Below, one piece after another: positions 11,848 to 22,441 of a DNA stretch of 64,000 bases. Made by a program: the position numbers and the translations under genes. The stretch's first letter is position 1; each line of letters begins with the position of its first letter. Under the pieces are notes generated by a model. The model did not search any database, was not told the DNA's origin, and saw only the letters and a list, made by a program, of their open reading frames with translations. The stretch spans positions 12,183,294-12,247,293 of the forward strand of contig CM025850.1 of the NCBI GenBank assembly GCA_003952965.2, given 5' to 3'. This DNA comes from Morella rubra. Taxonomy: Eukaryota > Streptophyta > Magnoliopsida > Fagales > Myricaceae.

Positions 11848-12091
11848 ACGCTCACAATCACTCTTGGCATATGATGATGCCGAAAAAATCCGGTTCACCG
11901 CAAGATCCGTTGATTGGATGGCTTAGGAGGGCTGGGTCAAGAACAAGATTGAGTTGGGCTCAACCGAGGGATAATGTTCCTACAGAAAGAACAAAAAATA
12001 AAGAGGAAACTTCACCTTGAGATTAGCCTACTATATTCAAGTTAATTTTTCTTTTTCTTTTTTAGTTTATCGTCTGGGAAAAGTAAAGAAG
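11848..12091. promoter_or_regulatory. Substitute upstream region of SDR2
   Basis: These 244 bp between the hAT right end and the SDR2 ATG match the downstream flank of SDR2 itself (about 13740-13985), not the promoter of SDR1. The SDR1-like sequence resumes only at (g)aagATG. No SDR1-type TATAAG box is present. A weak ctatatt at 12031-12037 is the only TATA-like motif. Any SDR2 promoter therefore comes from former 3' flank, perhaps with contributions from the hAT element. Confidence 0.8.
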
Positions 12092-13180
12092 ATGACGGGC
12101 GCTTCCTCTCTTGCTTCCATTGCTAAGAGGTAAGCAAAGCGGATAGTTATTTGATAGATCTTGCAGACACCTATTCCATTTTATGTGGGGAGGGAGGGAT
12201 CGAAGAGATAGTTGATAGTTCCCAGGATCTCATTTCAAAGTTCTGTGGCTTTTTGAGCTTTTAGACAGTGAATATGACTCCCTGGGCTTTTTGTTGGTTC
12301 GAATTACTTAGTGTTTCGGATTTTTTCTTCCTTCTCTATCTTAGCTTTTTATTTTCCATCTATTTAAAATTTTTATCGTTTATGTAGATTACAAGGTAAG
12401 GTAGCCATGATAACCGGAGGCTCCAGTGGAATTGGCGCGAGTACTGCAAAGCTTTTCGCTCAACAAGGTGCCAAGGTTATCATCGCCGATGTCCAAGATG
12501 AACTTGGTCACTCCCTTTGCCAAGAGATCGGCTCCGATTATCCTATTTCCTATGTCCATTGCGATGTCACAAGAGACTCTGATGTCCAAAACGCTGTCCA
12601 CACGGCGGTCTCAAAGCATGGCAAGCTGGACATAATGTTCAACAACGCAGGCATTACAGACACCGACGAAAAAATACTCAACTTCGACCCGAAGATGTTC
12701 CACAAGGTTTTTAACGTGAACGTCTTGGGGTCATTCCTGGGGGCCAAATATGCCGCTGAAGTGATGATTCCAGCCAAAAAGGGCAGCATTCTGTTCACCG
12801 CAAGCACTGCAGCAGAGACACATGGAGAAATCCCACACATCTACACGGCCTCTAAGCATGCTATCGTAGGAATAACCAAGAACTTGTGCGTGGAGTTGGG
12901 GCAGTATGGAATTAGAGTAAATTGCATATCCCCATTCGGCGTTGCCACCCCTATGCTTACGAATGCGAGTGGAGCGGAGAAGAAACAGGTGGAAGAGATT
13001 GTAGCTGCCGGGGCAAATTTGAAAGGGGCGATTTTGGGAGCAGAAGATATAGCAGATGCAGCATTGTTCCTGGCTAGCGACGAGTCCAAGTATGTGAGTG
13101 GGCTCAACCTAGTCGTGGACGGGGGTCATAGCACGACCAATATAGCTATTAAGCAGATCCAAGAGAAGCTGTTTACTTGA
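12092..13180 (+). CDS. SDR2: tandem duplicate of SDR1
   Basis: The exons are 12092-12129 and 12388-13180 with a 258-bp phase-2 intron, giving 276 residues. By eye it differs from SDR1 at about 15 residues, mostly in the first exon, the 190-205 region and the C-terminus. All key residues are kept: TGGSSGIG 22-29, Asp47, NNAG 98-101, Asn124, Ser152, Tyr165 and Lys169. The active-site phrase is YTASK instead of YAASK, which still fits YxxxK. The reading frame is intact and the intron is similar to that of SDR1, so this is a recent DNA-level duplication and not a retrocopy. The same NAD(H)-dependent alcohol dehydrogenase activity is expected. Expression may differ because the upstream sequence is not homologous to that of SDR1. 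Confidence 0.92.
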
Positions 13181-13985
13181 GCACCCAACATCAGATCAGT
13201 TCAGATAATAAAAATAATTCACCTGCAGTTGCTTGGATGTCCTGTTTTCTTAAGTGTGACTGCGACTGGATGAAATAAAATGAGAAGCCTCTTTAAATTC
13301 GTTCGCAATAGGATTCTTTTACGTGTTACTGTCAATTATATATACTTATATATCTATTTGCTGATGTCTGAAAGCTAGCTGTAGAAGAAGATATATATAC
13401 AAAGTCTTCGTGGAAAATCGCAGATTGGCTTCGAAAGAGAGAATCGTCAAACTTGGGTTCTCCCTGAATTTACTGAGAACAGTGCGCTAGTAAACAACAT
13501 ATTTTATTACAGCGAGAATCACTCTCAACCATTTGCCAAGGACACAAGGAATACATCATGGTCTATTATAAAAATATATATATATAATCCACGGTCTATT
13601 AACAATATGCTCAAGCAAATGAAACTTTCCTGAAGTTCAGAGAGAGAGGCACCCTCTCTCTAGACCCTTCTTTATTTATCACGGTCACAATATATTTTGT
13701 CAAGAAAAAATACATCACGGATTAGACACAACATATATTCTATTTCGCTCACAGTCACCCTTGGCATATGATGGTGCCGAAAAAATCCGGTTCACCACAA
13801 GATCCGTTGATTGGATGGCTCAGAAGGGCTGGGTCAAGGACAAGACTGAGTCGGGCTCAGCAAAGGGGTTTTGTTGCTACAGAAAGAACAAAAAATCAAG
13901 AGGAAGCTTCACCTTGAGATCAGACTTCGATATTCAAGTTAACTTTTTTTTTTTCTTTTCTAGTTTATCAATTGTGAAAAGTGAA
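13181..13985. repeat. Second copy of the SDR1/SDR2 duplication unit, 3' part
   Basis: This stretch repeats 8771-9598 plus 11856-12088 but lacks both the solo LTR and the hAT element. It holds the empty sites: a single gaaaa near 13415 and ttcgctcac near 13744. Similarity fades at about 13985, where the unit-1 copy joins the SDR2 start codon. The open frame that crosses 13761-14078 runs over the unit boundary and is not considered a gene. Confidence 0.8.
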
Positions 13986-14536
13986 AAATCTGCCCTTACC
14001 TCCTTCAACCTCTGCCGGTCTGCCCTTATGTCCAGATGGTTTGGGCCTTTTCTTCCGATGGGGTACTTAGGTAGGTGATTGGACTGCCCACAGTTTTTGG
14101 TCCCCCTAGCCCTCTCTTTTGACTTTTTCCCTCTATCTTTACGTGGGGATGAGGATCGAGAATCGGCAGTTGAGTGTGATTTCTGCCTGTTTTCCTTTAT
14201 CAAGAAAGCCCAGATCTTATTCTTTTCCTCGATACCTTGATAGTATACACGATGATGATCGTCTTTCTTATACTTCTCTTCAGGGCGAATGGGATAAGAG
14301 GGATGTTCTTTCTTGTCTTTTCCTTCAGTAGGCGACTCATTATTCCCGAGGCTGAGGGGTTGATGGGCCGTCGAGGTGGGTACGAATAGGATTTCCGCCG
14401 AACCCATATCCTAATTAAGCCACTAGGCCTATCCTTTCAAAAAGGACAATAGAGGCCCAAAATACCTTTTCCTACATAAACAGCCCAGGGTATTCCATCC
14501 GCATACTATCTAGGTTCTTTTTATCTCCCCGATGAC
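13986..14536 (-). pseudogene. Degenerate coding-like sequence, family not recognised (part 1)
   Basis: The minus strand has a 157-codon open frame (13934-14407) rich in Lys, Arg, Glu and Ser, with the look of a nucleic-acid-binding or retroelement-type polyprotein linker. Stops and frame changes occur upstream. No diagnostic domain was recognised. The sequence appears to continue at 15415-15780 on the other side of an inserted transposon. It is probably a relic of an old retroelement or integrated reverse-transcribing virus, or of a host gene. The assignment is open. Confidence 0.35.
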
Positions 14537-15414
14537 CAGTGGCGGATACAATAGGGCCACCCAAGGCGGCTGCCCCCTTAGTCCTGTCAAATTATATATT
14601 TTTTTTTACATGTATTTGCACTCAAGTGGGCCAAGCCTGCCCCCTTGGGCCTGACTAATTTTTTAAAGCCCACCTCCTTCTTAAGTCCAATTTTTTTTTT
14701 TTTTTTAATTATAGAGGGTGAAAGCGTCGTTTCACCCTTTGTTTTTTTAAAAAAAAAAAAAAATCTTTTATCTTCTCCTCTCTGTCTCCTTCTCAATTTT
14801 CTTTCTTTCTTTTTTTTTTTTGTATATTTTTTTTGTTTTAGATTCCCCTTAAGCCTTTCAAGAAGGAATTAGTTCAATTTCGGATTAAAGTTTCTTACAA
14901 CAACAAAAAAAAAAAACCTTAGATAAAAGGAAATAAGAGGAAAAAAAGGCAAAAGGAAATTGAGCTTTTTCTTAGGGTAAATTCTTTTTTTTCCTGTGTT
15001 AGTAAATTCAGTCAGAAAATCCTTTTTGGTCATAGGATCTCAAAAAAAAAAAACCTTTCAAATAAAGTATATGAATTTAACCTCAAGAGTTAGCCTAGTT
15101 ATTAAAGCTCTAGTCTTGGTAATTTATTTTTCTAAAATCTTTAAAGGTCTGTGGTTATGTTGTTGGAGATTAAAGGTCAAGACTTATGTTGGTTCTGATG
15201 GTTCTTGACAAGTGTTAAAATTGAAATTAGTGAGTTGTGAATTGTTGATTAGTTAATTTGATTTTTAATATTAATGTACGTGTATTTCAATATTTTTATA
15301 TTTAATTTTCGATATTTTAACTATAAGATATTTTTTACATTAAGTAAGAATTTTTTTTTTTTATCATTTTTCCTTAAGAGGTTGTCCCTCAACTTGAATT
15401 CTGGTTCGGCACTG
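14537..15414. mobile_element. hAT-like element with 8-bp target duplication, 878 bp
   Basis: The left end is cagtggcggatacaa and the right end is ttctggttcggcactg, whose complement starts cagtgccgaaccag. The flanking 8-mers are ccgatgac (14529-14536) and ccggcgac (15415-15422), which match at 6 of 8. Long T and A runs and two 'gcccccttgggcc'-like phrases lie inside. No transposase was seen. Removing the insert and one duplication restores an open minus-strand frame across the site, which supports the boundaries. The element looks older than the 9599 element because its duplications have diverged. Confidence 0.62.
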
Positions 15415-15780
15415 CCGGCGACTCTATGCGCACTTACTAATCTGTTGTTTGCTAGTAACTGTTCAATCTTAGTCAGACACCACGGTTCTTCTGTCATCCA
15501 TTCATAAACCTCAAGTCTTCCGATTCCCATTTAAGCTGTACCCAGAAGCCAAGGGCCTCTCATTTACTACGTCTATGGACCGGCGGTCATGCGTTTTGTT
15601 CTTGACCATACTCTGTTCCAAAATCTCCTTGAACCAATATATTTGTCATTGCTGAAATTATCTCTCACGTTTCTCAGAACTTGTAAAAAAGAAATCAGAA
15701 TGTTTTTTGGACGTCGCGTTGGTACCAAAGAAGTTTCAGTATCATGCAAGCTCGTGGAATTTCGCCGGCGAATTTTCATC
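15415..15780 (-). pseudogene. Degenerate coding-like sequence (part 2)
   Basis: Two short minus-strand frames (ending near 15415 and at 15573-15779) contain a Trp-rich phrase, EWMTEEPWCLTKIEQLL, and a basic segment. They sit on the far side of the 14537-15414 insertion from the 13986-14536 sequence. Several stops interrupt them. The family could not be recognised, and a retroelement or viral relic is one possibility. Confidence 0.3.
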
Positions 15781-16907
15781 CGAGCCTCCCAACTGTTTTA
15801 AAGACATTTCCGGGATTTCTCAAGCCAAAAGGTCATCTTGGTTGTTCCCTATCTCAAGCAATTGAAAAGTTGACAAGCTAGAGAAGAAAACAAGGGATTG
15901 AAAACTAAGGAAAGTCTCCATATTCTCCTTTTGACAAGGAGAAAAGTAATGACATTTTTTCAATTTAGAGGGGTGGCAGTGGCACGCTTCAAGAAAACAT
16001 GCATGTATGAGCCTGAAAAAGGTCGTTTCATGAAGGACTAAATTAAAAACAAATAAGTGAGAATTTCGCTCACTAGTTTAACAGAAAAAAGAAAACATGT
16101 TTCTTTCATGTGCAGGTAGGGTGCTAAGTTTGAGCATTGAATATAGAGATCGTGTTAGACTGTCATGATTTCTCAATCAGTTGTTTATTAAATGGCTTGT
16201 CTACCTTGCTAAAGTAGACCTTGGACTTCCTGGTTGTTATCTCAATCACAAAGACGTTTGCAAATATCTTTGAAAGCGCTCTTCGAATCATCTGGGAACA
16301 ATTTTCTTCCAACAGGAAAAAGTCTTCTAAATAATATTACACAATACACTAATATCCCACTGCCATAATTGGAGCGAGATTAATCCCATGACAGCAACTT
16401 CATCCAGGGGCACTAACAGATGGAGCATCTGACAAACAAGAAAGAACTATCAGAAGCTTGTCCAATATTGAGTGCTTTTGATAGCTTTACTTCGGATTTG
16501 GCTATTGTTACTAGCCGGTTTTTGTTTTGTTTTTGTTTTTGTTTTTGTTTTTAATGTGGGGGAGCTGCTCTGTTCCTGATCAGCATAACAGCTCTTGGTT
16601 TACCTAACTTTCAGTAAGCAGTATGCATTCTTTTTCCCTCTTTCCAGAATGTGCAACGTTATTCAAAGTTGCCTCCAGAAAAATCAAGGTAAATTTTTTG
16701 AACAAGTCATGTCTACAAAATTCCAGTTAGTATTTAATATGGTCCTTGACCACATCAAAACCTCACAGAAAATGTTAGGTGATTTTTTAATTGGAATTTG
16801 TCTTGCTCTCCATCCCATAAATGCCTTGGCAATGAAACGGAACATCAGAACCACTTCTGAAGGTTTCCTTCAGTTCCCTTCTGGCTACTCCGTTTTTTGA
16901 AGAGAAT
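15781..16907. other. Upstream region of SDR3
   Basis: This non-coding DNA includes a (TTTTTG)n microsatellite at about 16520-16552. A 101-codon open frame (16595-16900) has no recognisable similarity and is judged to be chance. No clear TATA box was found at the spacing seen for SDR1, SDR4 and SDR5. Confidence 0.45.
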
Positions 16908-18228
16908 ATGAGTGTCACTTCTTCGCTTGCGCCTTACAAAAGGTAAATAAATGTTTTTGCGATTCTTCAAGCACACGTTAGGCTTCAGCCTTTTCTTTTT
17001 TCACGCACAGACGGCTTCTGTAATAAAGGGAAAATTGTTGTGTATATCCTCATATATTTTACAGTAAATAATATTGATTTCCTCTTTTGGTAGCTCAGAT
17101 AAAAATTTAGGCAGCACTAGATCTATGAAGGAAAGAATACATTGTTGGTAAAAGCCTCACTATACTGACAGAGGCATGCACAATTAATATCTTAATCTGG
17201 GCACTGGAATTTATTCCATATGGCCTAATTCTATGAAATAGTACTCTGCTTCTAATAGCACTTGAAAAAGCTCATGTTCTTTCCATTCTCAATTACTTTT
17301 GTCTATCCAGCACCCATGTTATATAGGGATGCTATTCTAATGCATCGTTTTGTATGTGTCTCTCAAAGATGCTCTACTGTTGGTTTTAGTTTAGCCCTCA
17401 TATGTTGGGAGTTTACTGCGATGGACCTTGATTTTCAGGCTAGAGGGTAAGGTCGCGATTATTACTGGAGGAGCAAGTGGGATTGGAGCAAGTGCCGTGC
17501 GCATATTCCACGAACAGGGTGCCAAAGTTGTGATAGCCGACATCCAAGATGACCTTGGCCAAGCCATTGCCAATGAGCTAGGCGAAGATGTTTGCTATGT
17601 CCACTGTGACGTATCAAGCGAAGACGATGTAAGCAAACTCGTAGACACAACCATTGCCAAACACGGAAAGCTCGACATCATGTACAACAATGCAGGCGTC
17701 CTGGACCGCCCCTTTGGGAGTATTCTAGATACCACAAAGGCGGACCTGGACCGATGCTTCGGGGTCAACTTGGTTGGCGCTTTCCTTGGAGCCAAATATG
17801 CTGCAAGAGCCATGGTAGCCCAGCGCAAGGGAGTCATACTATTCACTGCTAGCGCTTGTACATCCATTGCAGGACTTTCAACCCACTCCTATGCCGCGTC
17901 CAAATATGCTATATGGGGCCTAGCCAGGAATTTGGCATCTGAGCTTGGGCAGTATGGAATAAGAGTGAACTGTGTTTCGCCCTATGCCGTGCTGACCGGC
18001 ATTAATTCAAAGGGGATGCCTGAAGATGCTGTTGCACAAGCAGAAGCAAGAGTGAGCGGGCTGGGCAATCTTCATGGTGAAATTCTGAAGCCAGAGGGCA
18101 TTGCGCGGGCCGCGCTCTACTTGGCTAGTGACGAGTCCAATTATGTGAGCGGACTTAACCTTGTGGTGGACGGTGGGTTCAGTGTAGTCAATCCTACAAT
18201 GCTGAAGGCTCTTAAGCTTGTCCCATAA
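16908..18228 (+). CDS. SDR3: short-chain dehydrogenase/reductase, second lineage
   Basis: The exons are 16908-16942 (MSVTSSLAPYK plus a split Arg) and 17439-18228, with a 496-bp phase-2 intron at the same place as in the other four genes. The product is 274 residues. TGGASGIG is at 21-28, Asp46 gives predicted NAD(H) use, NNAG is at 95-98, and the catalytic residues are Asn122, Ser150, Tyr163 and Lys167 (YAASK). The substrate-side loop differs from its neighbours (SACTSIAGLSTHSYAAS and INSKGMPEDAVAQAEAR), so the substrate may differ. A plausible alcohol dehydrogenase of specialised metabolism (lignan, terpenoid or similar); the reaction is inferred from the family only. It is more like SDR4 and SDR5 than SDR1 and SDR2. 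Confidence 0.92.
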
Positions 18229-19019
18229 AAGTAGGCTCTTCCCTCTTCGTTGAGTTCAGGGTGATGTTGGAGTTTTCTACTTTTTTGTCTATTTTGTTGC
18301 TATCGTCATAAATAAATCGGTCATTGTATGACCAAACTGAAGTATGAAAGTCAAGTCCTTTTTTCATTGCCGACTTCCTTCTTAATGTGTATTTTCATCT
18401 TCCTTTTCCTTTTTGATTTATTATGGAAGTGGCCAGGTCGGCTTAGGCTGCTTTGGGAGTTTTTCTAACCAAAGAGGCTGCTCAATCCACTTGCCCCTTT
18501 TTGAACTTATCGTCAAATCTTATAAAAATTATAGGCGGGGTTAAAATTTTAGATTATAAAAATTAAAGAAAAAGATGATTTTAATGAATTTTTTATATTT
18601 ATTATAATAAAAAAATGATTTAACAGAAAAAGAAAAAATTATTTTATAATTATTTTATTAGACCATCAAAATTATGACACACAAATGCCATCTACTAGAC
18701 TTTGATCTGTAATAAATTTCCTGTAAGTTACCAAGAAAAAAAAAAAGCATAGTGCATTGGAACCTGTTTCTGTTCCGCTGGAGAGAAACTGAGAGGGTCG
18801 ACATTTTCGTCGTCTTCCTCTTCTTCTTCTTTGATCAAGGAGTTGACATTTTATTCATTAACTAAAATTTCCTCTCTCTGTAGGTTATCCCCTCACTATA
18901 AATAGGTATGGGGCATATCCAAAAGGCACATGCAGTAATTAATTTCTTCTGTCTCAGGACATCGCGAATTAATATATTTACGCCGGGTCAATTAAATCAT
19001 CCGGCCGATATTTACTTCA
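18229..19019. other. SDR3 3' flank
   Basis: The sequence includes an AATAAATC polyadenylation-like phrase near 18310, then AT-rich DNA with no gene. It ends with ttacttca, the possible left target duplication of the composite element that follows. Confidence 0.5.
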
Positions 19020-19392
19020 CAGTGCCGGCTCTAAAAGGCAGCCCAGGCCCCTGCCTAAGGTCCTGAAGATTCCTAAATTTTAAATTTTCTTTAATAGATT
19101 ATATTAAAATAATGTTTAGTTTTACTTAAAAGTAAAAAATTTAACATAAAAGTTATATAATTAATTTATTTGAATAGAGTTTTAGTAAATATATTATTTC
19201 CAAATGATGCCTATTAAATCGTTTTTTCTTTCTTTCAAGAAACTATGAACTTTTTGCTTTTTGAGGTCCTTTATAAGGTCTCTTTAATTAAGGGGATAAC
19301 TAGTCAATTGATTAGCTCTAAAGTCTCCATGTTCAAAGAAATTAGTTTTCAATTGATTAAAACTAAAAGTTCTATTAAATCTAGTATTAATA

Positions 19393-19770
19393 TTTAGGAA
19401 AAATTATAAATTACTCACTAAATTTTAAATCCTTTTTAAAAAACTCACTTGATTTTAAAAAGTTTTTTAAAATTCACTGAGTTTTTACCGTTAGTAAATT
19501 AACTCACCAAACCTAACTTTGTTAAACTTATTTAACAGAAATTTGATCTCGTCCAATAGCAATGTGACACGTGTTATTAAAAAAAAAAAAAAATATTTGT
19601 ATAGTTGTCATGATGCGATTGGTCGGGATAAATTTTTGTCTAATGAAGTTAGGTTTGGTGAGCTAATGTACTAACAAGTGAAAACTCAGTGAGTTTTAAA
19701 ATACTTTTTAAAACTAGTGAGAATTTTAAAAATTCGTTAAAACCTAGTGAGTAATTTGTAATTTTTCATA
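19393..19770. mobile_element. Foldback element, 'actcactaa' family
   Basis: The left arm, aaattataaattactcacta, is answered at the right by tagtgagtaatttgtaattt, and the arms extend inward with further complementary phrases. The centre holds a 15-base A run. A tagtatt repeat flanks both ends (19382 and 19771), so there may be a 9-bp duplication, but the ends were not fixed precisely. It has no coding capacity. Confidence 0.6.
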
Positions 19771-19883
19771 GTATTCATTTAAAGCTAACATCTAATTATA
19801 TAGTTATTACTCTTGCATATTGAATAAAATAAAAATAATTGCTAACCATTTATACCAGCCACCTAATCTATTTATTATTTTTT

Positions 19884-20273
19884 GGAAAAAGTACACTTTG
19901 CACGCTCTAACTTTGGGGGTCTTGACACTTTGCACCCGATCTATTATTTTTTATTATTGTACCACCAACTATTGATTTCAGACACTTTACAATTGTTAAA
20001 ATTTTACGTCAATTTGGACGGAAATTTATTTTTTGGTCTCGAAATTACAATTTTACCATTATAAAATAATCACAAAAAAAATATGGGGACAAAATTGTCA
20101 TTTCACACGTCAAAAAATTATTTTCCGTCTAAATTAATAAAAAAATTTTAAGGATGGTGTAAAGTGTCTGAAATCAATAAGTTGGATAGGTGCAATGTGA
20201 CAAAAATAATAGATTGGGGTGCAAAGTGTCAAGACCAGTACTATTGTTGAAGGATGCAAAGTGTATTTAACCC
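19884..20273. mobile_element. Mutator-like foldback MITE, copy C (diverged)
   Basis: The left end ggaaaaagtacactttgca and right end tgcaaagtgtatttaaccc are inverted repeats. Inner phrases (tgacactttgcacc, gattgg) are also mirrored. The flanks ttatttttt (19875-19883) and ttattttta (20274-20282) form a 9-bp duplication with one mismatch. The organisation is the same as copies A and B, but the sequence has diverged from them. Confidence 0.72.
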
Positions 20274-20987
20274 TTATTTTTACCTTTGCATGCATCTAAC
20301 AAGCTAAAAAATTATAATTAAAAAGACTTAATTGATAAAGTACTATCCAAATTATGTGAAAAACTACTTCTTTTCTTTTCTTTTTCTTTTTTTTAAAAAA
20401 AAAATGCTCTCATTCATTCTATTTTTATCCCTATTATTTTTTGATGTCACAACTCTTATCTCCCTTTTTTTCTGATTGAGATCTCTTATCACTAAGGCCA
20501 AAGATGATATTATTCAAAATCTCTTAGTTTAATTTTATTTTAAGTTGTATTTGTTGTATTTTGTACCGTACTCTTATTTTAAATTTGTGTTTGTGTTTGT
20601 GTTTGTGTTTATTTTAATTTTAATTATTTCTGTTTAAAATAGTTTTGATACATTTACTATGTCCAATAGAAATACTAGTATGAATATGAAAAGCTAAAAA
20701 AACAACGAAAAAAGAGAGTTAATTCAATCTCAACAGTGAGTAGTACTTGACACCGTAGGAAAAAAAGAAAAAGAAAAAAAGTACTACTTCACAAATAATA
20801 AGTATTTTCAATTAAAATTAATATATTAAGCACTCTTAGATGTATAATTTTGATAGGTAATTTTGCATCTCAAAAACTTTAAAAATTAAGTTTTAACTAC
20901 AATTTATTAATATTTTATAAATTATTAAAAAGGCCCATTTTGAATTTTCGTCAAAGGCCCGGGTTATATAGGTGAGAGCTGCCCCAC

Positions 20988-21170
20988 TACTTCATTAAGA
21001 TACAAGAAAAATATTCTCCAATACTGTCAGTCTGTCACAGCTACGATCTAACTCTCTGGTTTTGGATTTCCTATATAAACGCCTGAGCAGCAGTTTGGAG
21101 CAAGCCTCAAATAACAAGTCAGTGCCTTGCTTCCCCAACCCAGTTCAGATAAAGCTGTTTTATGAAAGAG
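20988..21170 (+). promoter_or_regulatory. SDR4 promoter with TATA box
   Basis: TATATAAA at 21072-21079 lies 99 bp before the SDR4 start codon. The spacing matches the TATA motifs of SDR1 and SDR5. Confidence 0.6.
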
Positions 21171-22441
21171 ATGACTTCTGCTTCTTCAGCAGCTCCCTTC
21201 AAAAGGTAACTGCATGTATCATATTCTTTGCCTCTATTAGTTAACGAAGGTAAAAGAGATCGCTGTTCTTGCAACTTGCAAGCCCAGGCCTCTAGCTAGA
21301 CATGGCTTCTATCAGTAGTTGGAACCTTAGGCTGAGTCTTGGATCTTCCAAAGAAGTGATTTTCTGTTCTTCTTTTATCAGTATACTTTTGTTTATGTAA
21401 TATATTCCCGTACTTGGTGGTTTAGAACATTTTATTTGTTTTTAAGAAGAACAAAACATGGTACAAGTAACCTCGAGAAGCTGGATTCGATCCCTATATA
21501 TATTGAAGCTTGAAAGTGGAAATTTTGAATTCGAAATTTATTCCACGCCATGCATTTTTCTCTCGTTAATTATGTCAGTTTCCTGTTTTATAGGCTGTTA
21601 GTTTTGAGAGTTGTTAAAGGCTATTAATTTCGGTCTTCATTCCGTACTGATCAGGCTGGAGGGCAAAGTAGCAATCATCACTGGTGGTGCAAGCGGGATT
21701 GGAGCAAGCACGGCGAATCTCTTCCACGAACATGGTGCCAAGGTCGTCATTGCCGATGTACAAGACAACCTAGGTCTAACCATCGTGGATAAGCTTGGAG
21801 AAAATGTCAGCTACATCCATTGCGATGTTTCAAATGAAGATGACATCTGTAATCTCATTGACACCACCATAGCCAAACATGGAAAGCTTGATATAATGTA
21901 TAACAACGCAGGCATTTTGGATAGTGAATACGGGAGAATTCTGGAGAGCAAAAAATCAGATCTAGAGCGAGTCCTCGCCGTTAACTTGGTTGGTGGTTTT
22001 CTTGGAGCCAAACATGCTGCAAGGGTCATGGTACCACAGCGTAAGGGTTGTATACTATTTACTGCTAGTGCTTCTGCATCAGTCGCAGGAATGTCATCTC
22101 ATGCATATGCAGCTTCCAAATGTGGACTCGTGGGGCTAGTTAAGAACTTGGCAGCTGAGCTTGGCCAGTATGGTATAAGAGTGAATTGTGTATCGCCTTA
22201 TGCTGTCTTAACTGGAATGTCAGGACTTAGTGGACCTGATGCAGGTAGAGCCGAAATGCTACTCAGTGAGATTGGTAATCTAAAGGGACATATTCTCAAG
22301 TCGGAAGATGTGGCAAAGGCTGCTCTCTATTTGGCCAGTGACGAAGCAAATTATGTGAGTGGACTTAACCTTTTGGTGGATGGGGGGTATAGTGTGGTGA
22401 ATCCAAGCCTGATGAAATTTCTAGAACAAGTTAAAAAATGA
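21171..22441 (+). CDS. SDR4: short-chain dehydrogenase/reductase, second lineage
   Basis: The exons are 21171-21205 (MTSASSAAPFK plus a split Arg) and 21655-22441, with a 449-bp phase-2 intron, giving 273 residues. TGGASGIG is at 21-28, Asp46 lies after beta-2 (VIADVQD), NNAG is at 95-98, and the catalytic residues are Asn122, Ser150, Tyr163 and Lys167. The C-terminal segment NYVSGLNLLVDGGYSVVNPS is shared with SDR5, its closest relative in the window. An open frame continues upstream into the intron, but the acceptor tgatcag and the conserved first exon support the spliced model. An NAD-dependent alcohol dehydrogenase of the SDR110C type is expected, with unknown substrate. Confidence 0.92.

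Larger units (their letters stand above)
19020..20987. mobile_element. Possible hAT-like element carrying nested foldback elements
   Basis: The left end, cagtgccggctctaaaaggc, is a common start of plant hAT-type elements. The right end, near 20965-20987 (ggcccgggtt...gagagctgccccac), is roughly its complement. The 8-mer ttacttca before the left end is followed at the right by tacttca, so a decayed 8-bp duplication is possible. The inside is AT-rich, lacks a transposase, and holds two inverted-repeat elements (19393-19770 and 19884-20273). The right end is not sharply defined. Confidence 0.42.

Noticed and set aside
11067..11870. 267-codon minus-strand open frame rich in Pro and Leu
   Set aside because: It spans the G/A-rich low-complexity block and the right end of the hAT element. 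The residues reflect base composition and no domain is visible.
13761..14078. 105-codon plus-strand frame
   Set aside because: It crosses the boundary of the duplication unit, and the corresponding sequence at 11860-12000 is interrupted by differences, so it is not conserved as coding.
16595..16900. 101-codon open frame upstream of SDR3
   Set aside because: No similarity or splice context. It ends just before the SDR3 start codon and is taken as chance.
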